Source: Arthrobacter dokdonellae (GTDB taxonomy: Bacteria; Actinomycetota; Actinomycetes; Actinomycetales; Micrococcaceae). From it: DNA of 64,000 nucleotides. Location: positions 2,480,001-2,544,000 of the forward strand of contig NZ_CP029642.1 of assembly GCF_003268655.1 (NCBI RefSeq), read 5' to 3'. Below the pieces are notes generated by a model that searched no databases, was not told the origin of the DNA, and worked only from the letters and a program-made list of their open reading frames with translations. Below are positions 20,633-28,619 of this stretch, piece by piece. Position 1 is the first letter of the stretch, and each line of letters opens with the position of its first letter. Made by a program: the position numbers and the translations under genes.

Positions 20633-22117
20633 ATGCCCTTCATTGACCAGCTGCAGCACTGGGCCCGCGCGGATCCGCACCGGGCCGCCGTCGTGGTCGG
20701 CACGCAGCGGCTCAGTTTCGCCCAGCTCGTGGAATCCGCCACGGCCTTTCCGGCCCCGCAGTCAGGTGGCGGCGCGGCCTTGGCCGTCATTGACGAGCCG
20801 GACGGCACCGCGCTGGCTGCACGCTTTGTGGGTGCCGTGGCCGGCCACGGCGTGGCGGCCGTGCTGGACTCAAGCTGGCCGCGGGGACTGAAGGCGGCCA
20901 TCACGGACCGGGCGCGGGCATGGGCCGCGGGCGAGCCCGCACCTCCGGCCACGCAACCGGGCTTCGGCGACGGCACGCCGCGCTCAACGTTCCTGCTGGG
21001 CCTTTCCTCCGGGACGAGCGGTGTGCCCAAGGCCTTTACGCGGTCGCGCCAGTCGTGGCGGGCCTCCTTCGTTGCGAGTGCCCCCTACTTCGGCGTCACC
21101 GCGGAGGACGTCACGCTGGCCCCGGGCCCCATGGCTGCGAGCATGAACCTCTATGCCCTGGGCGAGGCCCTGTTCACGGGCTCCACCTTTGTGGCCCTCC
21201 CGGAGTTCAGCGCCGATGTGGCCCTTCGCTCCGTCACGCACGACGGCGCCACCCGCCTGGTGCTGGTCCCCACCGTTTTGGCCCTGCTGGCCCGGCGCGG
21301 ACTCGAGACGGGCCAGGGGCCGGGCGGGCTCACCTCGATTGTGTGCGCCGGCTCGGCACTGCCCGCGGACGTGGTGGAGCTGGTCCGGCAGTGGGCGCCC
21401 CGGGCCAGGCTCTTCCAGTACTACGGCGCGTCCGAGCTTGGCTTTGTCGCGGCGTCGGAGGCCGGTGACCGCATCGGGCCGGCCGGCGGTGAAACGCCGC
21501 AGGAACAGGTGTGCGCCGGCCGCCCATTCCCGGGGGCGGACGTTTCCGTCCGCGGACCCGGAGGGCTGCCGGCATCCGTGGGGGAGTGTGGCAGCATCTA
21601 CGTCCGCGGGCCTTATGTCAGCAACGGCTATGCCTGGGGCGACGACGGCCTCGCCTTCAACGTGCTGCCCGGCGGCGACGCTTCCGGCGGCCCCTGGTAC
21701 ACGGTCCACGACCAGGGCTTCCTGGACGGCTCCGGCAGGCTCCATGTGGTGGGACGGGCGTCGGACATGATCGTCACGGGCGGCGCCAACGTCTACCCCC
21801 AGCAGGTGGAGGCGGACCTGGAGGCCGACGCCGGCCACGGCACCGTGGTGGTCACGGGCGTGCCTGACGCCGTGCGCGGACAGCGCGTGGTGGCCGGACT
21901 CATCCCGGGCGCGGGCCGGCGGGGCGAGGCCCCCCAGACGGCCGGACAGCTGCTGGCCGCCTGCCGCCGGAGGGCGGCCGCCCTCCCGGCGCACCAGCGC
22001 CCCACCCGCTACTACGCCCTGGCGAAACTGCCCCTGACCGGCAGGGGGAAGGTCAGCCGCACCCTGCTGCAGGCCTGGATCGGCGAAGGGGACGCCCGTG
22101 CGCAGCGGATCCACTGA
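20633..22117 (+). CDS. AMP-dependent acyl-CoA synthetase/ligase
   Basis: Adenylate-forming enzyme that probably activates a carboxylic acid to its CoA ester. The 494-residue protein has the P-loop-like SSGTSGVPKAF near residue 124 and YYGASELGF near 264. The hinge GRASDMIVTGGANVYPQQVE lies near 375, and the C-terminal catalytic Lys sits in LTGRGKVSRTLL near 472. ATG 20633 gives a normal N-terminus; ATG 20624 is an alternative. The leader is almost entirely the suf hairpin, so promoter position is unclear. It overlaps the thiolase by 20 bp, suggesting a shared fatty-acid or branched-acid pathway. The substrate is not readable. Confidence 0.88.
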   Translation: MPFIDQLQHWARADPHRAAVVVGTQRLSFAQLVESATAFPAPQSGGGAALAVIDEPDGTALAARFVGAVAGHGVAAVLDSSWPRGLKAAITDRARAWAAGEPAPPATQPGFGDGTPRSTFLLGLSSGTSGVPKAFTRSRQSWRASFVASAPYFGVTAEDVTLAPGPMAASMNLYALGEALFTGSTFVALPEFSADVALRSVTHDGATRLVLVPTVLALLARRGLETGQGPGGLTSIVCAGSALPADVVELVRQWAPRARLFQYYGASELGFVAASEAGDRIGPAGGETPQEQVCAGRPFPGADVSVRGPGGLPASVGECGSIYVRGPYVSNGYAWGDDGLAFNVLPGGDASGGPWYTVHDQGFLDGSGRLHVVGRASDMIVTGGANVYPQQVEADLEADAGHGTVVVTGVPDAVRGQRVVAGLIPGAGRRGEAPQTAGQLLAACRRRAAALPAHQRPTRYYALAKLPLTGRGKVSRTLLQAWIGEGDARAQRIH

Positions 22118-23360
22118 GGTCGACACCGCCGACGCGGCCGAACCAGTCGTCGGGCCCGACGACGCCCGCACGCCGGTCATCATCGCCGCCCGCCGGCTGG
22201 CAACAGCGAAGGCGGGCGGCGCCTACCGCAAGCTGCGCGTCCACGAGCTGGCGGCACCGGTGCTCCGGGCGGTCCTGGACGATTCCGGGGTGCCCGCGGC
22301 CGACGTCGACGACGTCATCCTGGGCAACGCCACCGGCGGCGGGGGCAACATGGCGCGGCTGGCTGCGTTGACGGTGGGGCTCCCGGACGCCGTGCCGGGC
22401 CTCACCGTGGACCGCCAGTGCGCGTCCGGGCTGGAGGCGGTGGTGCTGGCCTGCCGCCTCATCCAGGCCGGTGCGGGGGAGCTGTACCTCGCCGGGGGAG
22501 CCGAGAGCATCAGCACGGCCCCGGCCCGCGCCCACCGGCTGGACGGCGGCGGCCTGGAGTTCTATGACCGGGCCCAGTTCGCCCCGCTGGCATCGGGGGA
22601 CCCGGACGCGGGAGTGGCCGCCGAAAACGTGGCAGCCCGGTTCGGCATCAGCCGCGAACGTCAGGACGCGTATGCGTTGGGGAGCCACCGCAGGGCCTGC
22701 GCCGCGGCGGACAACGGCGTGTTCGACCGGGAGATGGTGCCGCTGGCCGGGCTCAGCGCCGACCAGGGGCCGCGCAGGACGCTGACCCCGCGGCTCATGG
22801 CCCGCTTTCCCGCGGCCTTCGTGGACGGCGGGACCGTCACGGCGGGGAACTCGTGCCCCTACAGCGACGGTGCCGCGGCCGTCGTCGTGACCACGCTGGC
22901 GAAGGCGCGGCGCCTGGCGGCGCACGGCCTCGTGTTCCGGGGGAGTGCGGCAGCCGGGACGGGTCCCTCGTTGATGGGGGTGGGCGCCGCACACTCCACC
23001 CTGGCCCTTTTGCAGTCCCTGGGAACCGGCCCGGCAGGGCTGGCGCGGGGGCTGCTGGAATTCAACGAGGCCTTTGCCTCCCAGGTCCTCGCGTGCGCCG
23101 GGCTGCTGGGCATCGACCCCGCAGCCTTCAACCGCGACGGCGGCGCCCTGGCCCTGGGGCACCCCTACGGGGCGTCGGGCGCCGTGCTCGTCACGAGGTT
23201 GTTTGCCCAGTCACTGGCGCGCGGTGAATCCGGACTGGGCGGGGTGGCCATGGTCAGCGCCGCGGGCGGCATGGGCGTCAGCGCCGCCTTCGAGTGGCGC
23301 GCCTTCCGAGACCCGCATGGGGGCGGGGATCCGGCGTGGACCGTCAGGCCCGCACGATGA
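22098..23360 (+). CDS. Thiolase-family acyltransferase with Ser at the second catalytic Cys position
   Basis: Acetyl-CoA C-acyltransferase family, 420 residues. The nucleophile Cys108 is intact in DRQCASG and the His loop GHPYGASGA is present near residue 354. The C-terminal catalytic motif reads VSAAGGMG, placing Ser387 where active thiolases have Cys (the other thiolase here, at 50806, reads VCAAGGQG). The enzyme could still transfer acyl groups but may be weak or altered in Claisen chemistry. GTG 22098 overlaps the ligase gene. Its 3' end overlaps the convergent gene at 23344 by 17 bp. Confidence 0.88.
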   Translation: MRSGSTEVDTADAAEPVVGPDDARTPVIIAARRLATAKAGGAYRKLRVHELAAPVLRAVLDDSGVPAADVDDVILGNATGGGGNMARLAALTVGLPDAVPGLTVDRQCASGLEAVVLACRLIQAGAGELYLAGGAESISTAPARAHRLDGGGLEFYDRAQFAPLASGDPDAGVAAENVAARFGISRERQDAYALGSHRRACAAADNGVFDREMVPLAGLSADQGPRRTLTPRLMARFPAAFVDGGTVTAGNSCPYSDGAAAVVVTTLAKARRLAAHGLVFRGSAAAGTGPSLMGVGAAHSTLALLQSLGTGPAGLARGLLEFNEAFASQVLACAGLLGIDPAAFNRDGGALALGHPYGASGAVLVTRLFAQSLARGESGLGGVAMVSAAGGMGVSAAFEWRAFRDPHGGGDPAWTVRPAR

Positions 23361-26325
23361 TCCGCACGACGTCCGTGGGTCGGAGCCGGGGAGAGAGAAC
23401 AGCCAGGTCGACCCGATCGCGCCGGGCCCGCAGGAGCAGCTTGGCGAGGTCCGGGTCCCGCGTGACGTAGCGGTGTCCGTCGCAGCAGCCGGCGATGGCG
23501 AAGCCCTCAATGCGCCCGTGGCAGTCGAAGACGATCTCCGCGACGCGCCCGGAGTGCTCGACCAGGTCGCCGCATGGTTCCTTTTGGCGCGGAGGCACGC
23601 CGGACGGAGACGGGAGGATTGACCCCGGGTTGCCCCCGAGTCCTGCTACACGGCCGGCGAGATAGTCGACGTAGCGTTTCAGGACCGGATGCCAGCGGTC
23701 GCCCGGCGGGAGCTGGCCCAGCCGCCACCGCATGATGGCCAGGGTGTTCTCCTCGGGCAGGAGCATGGATGTGGCGGTGCCCACCGGAATCTTGACCGAG
23801 AACGTCCCGATGACGTAGCGCCACGTCGTTCCGGCGCGGACGGGACGATGCTCGCCGCCGTCCTCGCGGCCCTTGGGGAACTCGATCACCCGGTTGGCCT
23901 TGTTGCCCAGCCGCCGCACGACGACGTCGAACTCGTCGCCCGTGTGCACGGTGGTCGGCAGGTCGAGCGTGAGCAGGCCCGCGAGGTTCTCGCCGGCCCG
24001 GGCGGGAATGGGCACATAGGTGACGCCGCCGGTCACCTGGCAACGGATCGTGTGCGGATCAGCCACCGTGAGCCCGTGCGCCGGGTGGGCAGCCGAGGCA
24101 AGGTCGACGACGTCGCCGGCGTCGACCTGTGGCCAGAAGATCGATGCGGTGCTGCCGGAGGGGATCCGGCCCCAATCGATCATCAACTCGTCGACCCCGT
24201 CGATTGCCCCGAGCGGGCTGGGCCGCAGGTCGAAGGTCTGCGGAATGCGGTGCGCGGACGCGGGACCGGGGTTGTCGGAGTGCGTCACCTGCAGGTTGCG
24301 CTGCGCGAGCTTGTCCGAGCCCTCCGGGGTCGCCCCGGCGAAGATCGGCGCGCCGTCGAAGGCGATCTGGGCGACCAGGCAATGGTGGGTGCCGTTGAGC
24401 CAGCCCTGCACCGGCCGGCCGTCGATGACGTACGACGCGTCGTAGATGTTCAGGAAGCACCCGAAGTACGCCCACACGCTGTCCTTGCCGGTGGGGATCA
24501 CGACATCCCGGGTATTGGCGCCGCCGGTGCCGTAGTCCGTGTTCGCCCCGAGGTTGCCCGACGCGAAGAACGGCAGCGTCGTATGCCCCGCCCCAAGCTG
24601 CGGTGAAGCGGGAAGGCCGTTCGCATCGGTGGCGCTCGGATAGGTCGAGCCCGTCTGGTAGTCGGTGTCGGCCGTCTGGGAGGACCAGAGCCGGAAGAAG
24701 GTGCGCACCCCGTTGGCGGCGCCCGCGGGGCCCGAGGACCCGCGGAGCCGCACGCGCGCCACGGCGAACTGGTAGTTGCTGTGCACCTGGGGCGGGAAGT
24801 GGCCGAAGTCGACGGTGAAGGGGGTCACCGACGAGTCGCCGCTCAGGGCGGCGGCCTGTCCCGGGAGCACCGTGGCGAAGGGGTCGCTCCCGGCGGGGTC
24901 GGCATACGTCGCGTTGAGCCAGGTGAGGAGCCGCTGGGCGTAGTCGTAGGCCCCGGCCGGGTTGTCGGCCAGGAAGGCCGGCCCGCCGGGAACGGGTGTC
25001 CCGTCGGCGGCCGGCGTCGCCGTGAACACGCGCAGGTCCTGGCTCAGGTAAAACACGTTTCCCTGCGCCGGGTCGATGTTGGTGAAATAAGGGTCGGCGC
25101 CGGCGACGAGCTCGAACAGGGTCGACGTGTCGGTGGAGGGCACCTTGGTGCCGTCGGTGGCGAGGTACGCGTCCAGCGGGTACGTCTGGCTTCCGGCGCT
25201 TGGGAAGTGCGTCAGCGACTGGGCTGAGAAGGTGATGTCGAATGCCACCCTGATCCGCTGCTGCTGGTCGGGTTGCGCGGCGTTTTCGAAGTCGACGGCG
25301 CCGTTCGCCGCGATCGTGACCCCGGGGATGCCGGCGAAGGGTCCCGTCGGTGTCGGCACCGAGGCGTGCAGCGAGCCGAAGGTGGTCTGGCTGAAGCCCT
25401 CGACGACGAGCCAGAACGCGTTCTCCGCCTTGCCGCCGTTGGTGTTGATCAGGTCCTGGACCTCGTCCCTGCCGAACGTGTCCTTGTCGACCCAGAAGGA
25501 CACCGTGCCCAGCGGAAGGATGCAGGTGTTGTCCGACTTGCTCCAGTAGCTCTGGACCGAGCAGGTGACGCCGTTCATGTCGACGGTGGCAAAGTCGTTG
25601 TTGCACGTGTCACCGATCTCGTCGTTCGTCACCGTGGTCCCGTCCGGGTTCGTGCCCTGGACGAGGATGCTGTTGTTCGAGGTGTCGACGTCAGGGTTGG
25701 TGCAGGCCTCGACGAGTTCGTGCGAGAACACCTTCGTCACACAATCGTGGCCCGTGAGCGAGCCGGTGTTGTCCACCCAGGCGTAGTACGCGGTGTTGCC
25801 GTTGTACGTCAGGCTCTGGTGCTGGCCGGCGAGCCCGCTGTTGCTGTTGCTGACTCCCTGGGGTGCGATGACCGCGTAGAAGCGGTTGTGGCCGGCGGCC
25901 GGCTGCGGCATCGAGCTGTTGTTCGCGAAACGGGCCTTCAGCATCGCCACGACGTCGGCGTCGGTGTAGCCGTTGGCCGGGCTCGTGCCGTCGAAGATCT
26001 CACTGTAGATGACGCTGCCCTGGCCCACCCCGCGGTATTGGCCCAGGCCGCTCATGTACGGCCCCGTCACGATCCCCCGCATGGCCTGCTCGTACTGGTC
26101 CCGGGACGGGGACGGCGGTGGCGTGGCACTCCAAAAGCTGCCCCAGAAAATGATGATGACCTCGACGCCGGTGAGCACGCGGCCGCCCTTGTCGTCCGTG
26201 CTCGTGACCGTGTAGTCCGGGCTGAACGTCAGGTCGCCGCCCACCGGCCCGGTGCCGGGCTCGACCTTGCGGACGATGCCCCGCAGTGCGGCCCCGCCGT
26301 CTTCGAATTCGCTGTTTGCCGTCAT
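23344..26325 (-). CDS. Large protein with EXORDIUM/HExxE metallopeptidase-like N-terminal domain, function unknown
   Basis: The product has 993 residues from ATG 26325, which follows a G-rich ribosome site. Residues 60-270 resemble the EXORDIUM-like group: a VEVIIIFWGSFW strand, SHELVEACTNPD at 201-212 (HExxE), EIGDTC at 236-241 and WSKSDNTC at 261-268, with paired cysteines. The HExxE suggests a zinc site, but no third ligand can be proved and peptidase activity is unshown. Residues 275-850 look like beta-rich repeats without a family I recognise. The last 80 residues hold a GCCDGH cysteine/His cluster. No signal peptide or membrane helix is visible, so export would need another route. It stands alone between a thiolase and the biotin transporter. 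Confidence 0.75.
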   Translation of the reverse strand: MTANSEFEDGGAALRGIVRKVEPGTGPVGGDLTFSPDYTVTSTDDKGGRVLTGVEVIIIFWGSFWSATPPPSPSRDQYEQAMRGIVTGPYMSGLGQYRGVGQGSVIYSEIFDGTSPANGYTDADVVAMLKARFANNSSMPQPAAGHNRFYAVIAPQGVSNSNSGLAGQHQSLTYNGNTAYYAWVDNTGSLTGHDCVTKVFSHELVEACTNPDVDTSNNSILVQGTNPDGTTVTNDEIGDTCNNDFATVDMNGVTCSVQSYWSKSDNTCILPLGTVSFWVDKDTFGRDEVQDLINTNGGKAENAFWLVVEGFSQTTFGSLHASVPTPTGPFAGIPGVTIAANGAVDFENAAQPDQQQRIRVAFDITFSAQSLTHFPSAGSQTYPLDAYLATDGTKVPSTDTSTLFELVAGADPYFTNIDPAQGNVFYLSQDLRVFTATPAADGTPVPGGPAFLADNPAGAYDYAQRLLTWLNATYADPAGSDPFATVLPGQAAALSGDSSVTPFTVDFGHFPPQVHSNYQFAVARVRLRGSSGPAGAANGVRTFFRLWSSQTADTDYQTGSTYPSATDANGLPASPQLGAGHTTLPFFASGNLGANTDYGTGGANTRDVVIPTGKDSVWAYFGCFLNIYDASYVIDGRPVQGWLNGTHHCLVAQIAFDGAPIFAGATPEGSDKLAQRNLQVTHSDNPGPASAHRIPQTFDLRPSPLGAIDGVDELMIDWGRIPSGSTASIFWPQVDAGDVVDLASAAHPAHGLTVADPHTIRCQVTGGVTYVPIPARAGENLAGLLTLDLPTTVHTGDEFDVVVRRLGNKANRVIEFPKGREDGGEHRPVRAGTTWRYVIGTFSVKIPVGTATSMLLPEENTLAIMRWRLGQLPPGDRWHPVLKRYVDYLAGRVAGLGGNPGSILPSPSGVPPRQKEPCGDLVEHSGRVAEIVFDCHGRIEGFAIAGCCDGHRYVTRDPDLAKLLLRARRDRVDLAVLSPRLRPTDVVRIIVRA

Positions 26326-26469
26326 CGCGCACCCCGCCCCTGTGTCCACCGCCGCCGACCCTGCAGAGGTGTCTTGTCCGGCATGATACAACTGATGGAC
26401 GGGACAGTACAGGGGCCGCGGCGGGTTTTTGGCGGCCACGGGGAGGCACCGCGTGGGCGCCGGGCGGTG

Positions 26470-27120
26470 CTAGTCTTCAGCCAGGTCGGGGTCGCCCAGG
26501 CCGCGGGCCGACAGAGCCTCGCCCGTGGCCCGTGCGTAGCCGACGGTGGCAATGACCACGGGCAGCGACCGGGCCAACAGGTTCCGTTCGAGCCCACGGG
26601 CCCGGGCGGCGTCGCGGACGTCGCTGAACGCGCCGATCACATAAGGGATGCTGCGCAGCATGAGCGCCACGGTGAGCGAGAAACGTTCCGGATCCGCGCC
26701 AAGCCGCTCCAGCGGCCGCACGCCGGCTGCCAATCCGTCCAGGAGCTCATCCACCGGCGTCGTGGCCGTGAGGATGTTCGATGCCAGGACCGTGGCCACA
26801 ATGGCTGCCACCACCTGCCAGGCCACCACGGCCCCGTGCTGCCACCACTGGTAGGCGGCAATGAGCACCAGGAACACCAGCATGAGCCTGATGGCACGCC
26901 ACAGGCGCCTCCACGGCAGCCCTGCCAGGGCGTGCCCCAAGACCACCAGCAGCAGGACGGCCGTGGTGGCGGCCGCCCCGGCAGCCACGGAAATGGCGGG
27001 GGAGGCCAGGCACAGCACGGCAACCGCCAGCAGCAGCACCGCCTTGGGCCACAGGGGAAGACGATGGACGGGAGAATGGCCCGGGATGTACCCGGCCACC
27101 AAGTGGGCGTGGCCGCGCAT
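26470..27120 (-). CDS. bioN: Biotin ECF transporter transmembrane subunit BioN
   Basis: T-component (EcfT) of an energy-coupling-factor importer. The 216-residue protein has four to five hydrophobic helices and the cytoplasmic coupling motif ARARGLERN near residue 173, close to the family A-R-G consensus, with a second SARGLGDP near the end. The start overlaps the bioM stop (TGATG). Together with bioM and bioY it makes a complete ECF-type biotin uptake system. Confidence 0.9.
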   Translation of the reverse strand: MRGHAHLVAGYIPGHSPVHRLPLWPKAVLLLAVAVLCLASPAISVAAGAAATTAVLLLVVLGHALAGLPWRRLWRAIRLMLVFLVLIAAYQWWQHGAVVAWQVVAAIVATVLASNILTATTPVDELLDGLAAGVRPLERLGADPERFSLTVALMLRSIPYVIGAFSDVRDAARARGLERNLLARSLPVVIATVGYARATGEALSARGLGDPDLAED

Positions 27121-27839
27121 CAGGCCACCAGGGCCCGGTACCGGTCCACGGCGTACCCGGGCGGGCCGTCAAAGGCGATGCCGCCGTCGTCCACCACCAG
27201 CACCCGCTCGCAGCTGGCGGCCAGGTCAAGGTCGTGGGTGGACATGATCACCTGCTGGGGCAGCCCGGCCAGCAGTTCACGCAGCATCCGCGTGTTGCGC
27301 AGGTCCAGCAGCGTGGAGGGTTCGTCCAGCACCAGGATGGCGGGCTCCACGGCCAGGACCGCGGCCAGCGCCACCAGCTGCCGCTCGCCGCCGGAGAGCT
27401 CGTAGATGCTGTTGGATGCCAGGTGCGCCAGGCCGTATCCGGCAAGCTGGTCCAGCGCCCTTTGCCGGCGCTCCCGCTTGGGCAGCTTGAGCCGGCGCAG
27501 CGACAGCTCGACATCCTCCACCGGCGTGGGCATGACCAGCTGGGACAGGGGATCCGTGAATACAAAGCCCACCGTGCGGCGGACCGCGGCCCCGTCCAGG
27601 GCAGTGTCCAGCCCGTTGACCCGCACCGTTCCGGTGCTGGGGAGCACCAGGCCGTTGAGGAGGCGCAGCAGCGTGGACTTGCCCGAACCGTTCGCCCCGA
27701 TGACGGCGATGCGCCGCTGCGCCAGTTCCAGGTCCAGCGGCTTCAGGATGGTCTTGGGGCCGTCACCGCCCGCCCCGTCCGGCGGAATGCTGACCCCGGC
27801 GGAGGAGAGCACAATCGCGTGGCGTGGTGGGTTGTTCAC
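27120..27839 (-). CDS. bioM: Biotin ECF transporter ATPase BioM
   Basis: A-component ATPase that powers biotin uptake with BioN and BioY. The 239-residue protein has Walker A GANGSGKST near residue 39, the Q-loop FTDPLSQLVM (ECF ATPases usually show F-Q/T-P), the signature LSGGERQLVALAAVL and Walker B ILVLDEPSTLLD. The start is GTG 27839, overlapping the bioY stop as GTGA. Upstream in-frame sequence within bioY is rejected. Confidence 0.92.
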   Translation of the reverse strand: MNNPPRHAIVLSSAGVSIPPDGAGGDGPKTILKPLDLELAQRRIAVIGANGSGKSTLLRLLNGLVLPSTGTVRVNGLDTALDGAAVRRTVGFVFTDPLSQLVMPTPVEDVELSLRRLKLPKRERRQRALDQLAGYGLAHLASNSIYELSGGERQLVALAAVLAVEPAILVLDEPSTLLDLRNTRMLRELLAGLPQQVIMSTHDLDLAASCERVLVVDDGGIAFDGPPGYAVDRYRALVA

Positions 27840-28483
27840 CGGCGGCGGCGCACCAAAAGGTCGGGGAAGGCCCGGTGCAGGCTCAGCGCGATGGCGACGG
27901 CAATGACGTTCTTCAGGATGTCGCCGGGGAGGAAGATGACGTCTGCGCCGGCCGCCGCGGCCAGCCCCATGCCCTTGAGGGCGAGGCCGAGAATGCCGCA
28001 GAGGTGGATGACCACCATGCCGGCGAGGGCGGCACCGAACAGGGCAGCGCCGCGGAAGCGGCTGCGCACGGCCCACACGGACAGCAGCCCCACCACGGCT
28101 GCGCCGAAAATGAAGCCGATGATGTAGCCGGCGGATGGGCTGGCCAGCACGGCCGGGCCGGCCCTGAAGCCGCTGAAAATGGGCAGCCCCACCAGGCCCA
28201 GCAGAATGTACAGGCCCACGGCGGCGGTGCCGCGGCCAAAGCCCAGCACCAGCCCGCACAGGCTGACCACCAGGGTCTGCAGCGTGATCGCCACGCCAAG
28301 CGGGCCCACATTGATTCCCGGCACGGCGATGGAGGCGGCCAGCAGCGCCGCGAAGACGGCAACGAGTGAGAGGTCCACGGCGCCCCAGCGTTGGCGGCGG
28401 ACCGCCCGGCCGGCGGTGGAGGCGGTCTGCGTCGTGCCCTTGGCCGGCCCGTCGAGGGCGTGCGGCCGTGATGTTCGATTCAT
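27836..28483 (-). CDS. bioY: Biotin-binding S-component BioY
   Basis: Membrane substrate-binding component for biotin. The 215-residue protein has about six helices and the BioY motifs TLQTLVVSLCGLVLGFGRG and LPIFSGFRAGPAVLASPSAGYIIGF. It is first gene of bioYMN, and the start at ATG 28483 is preferred over a longer reading. It diverges from an ABC-F gene across 136 bases. I see no clear BioQ-type palindrome there. Confidence 0.95.
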   Translation of the reverse strand: MNRTSRPHALDGPAKGTTQTASTAGRAVRRQRWGAVDLSLVAVFAALLAASIAVPGINVGPLGVAITLQTLVVSLCGLVLGFGRGTAAVGLYILLGLVGLPIFSGFRAGPAVLASPSAGYIIGFIFGAAVVGLLSVWAVRSRFRGAALFGAALAGMVVIHLCGILGLALKGMGLAAAAGADVIFLPGDILKNVIAVAIALSLHRAFPDLLVRRRR

Positions 28484-28619
28484 TGTGCGTGACTTTCCTC
28501 GCGACGGGACGTGGTTGGCCCCGGACGTCGTTAGACTGGATAGGTTGCGCAGCGTGTGCCCAACCGCCGGCGGTGTGCGTTTTGCATCACCTGCCCCCCA
28601 TATGTGAAAGGTTACTACG

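Noticed and set aside
25273..27405. 710-codon plus-strand frame across the EXORDIUM-like gene and bioN/bioM
   Set aside because: It crosses three minus-strand genes with clear or partial family signals and has no domain of its own.
28484..28619. Biotin-responsive operator between bioY and the ABC-F gene
   Set aside because: No clear palindrome or BioQ/BirA-like box could be seen.
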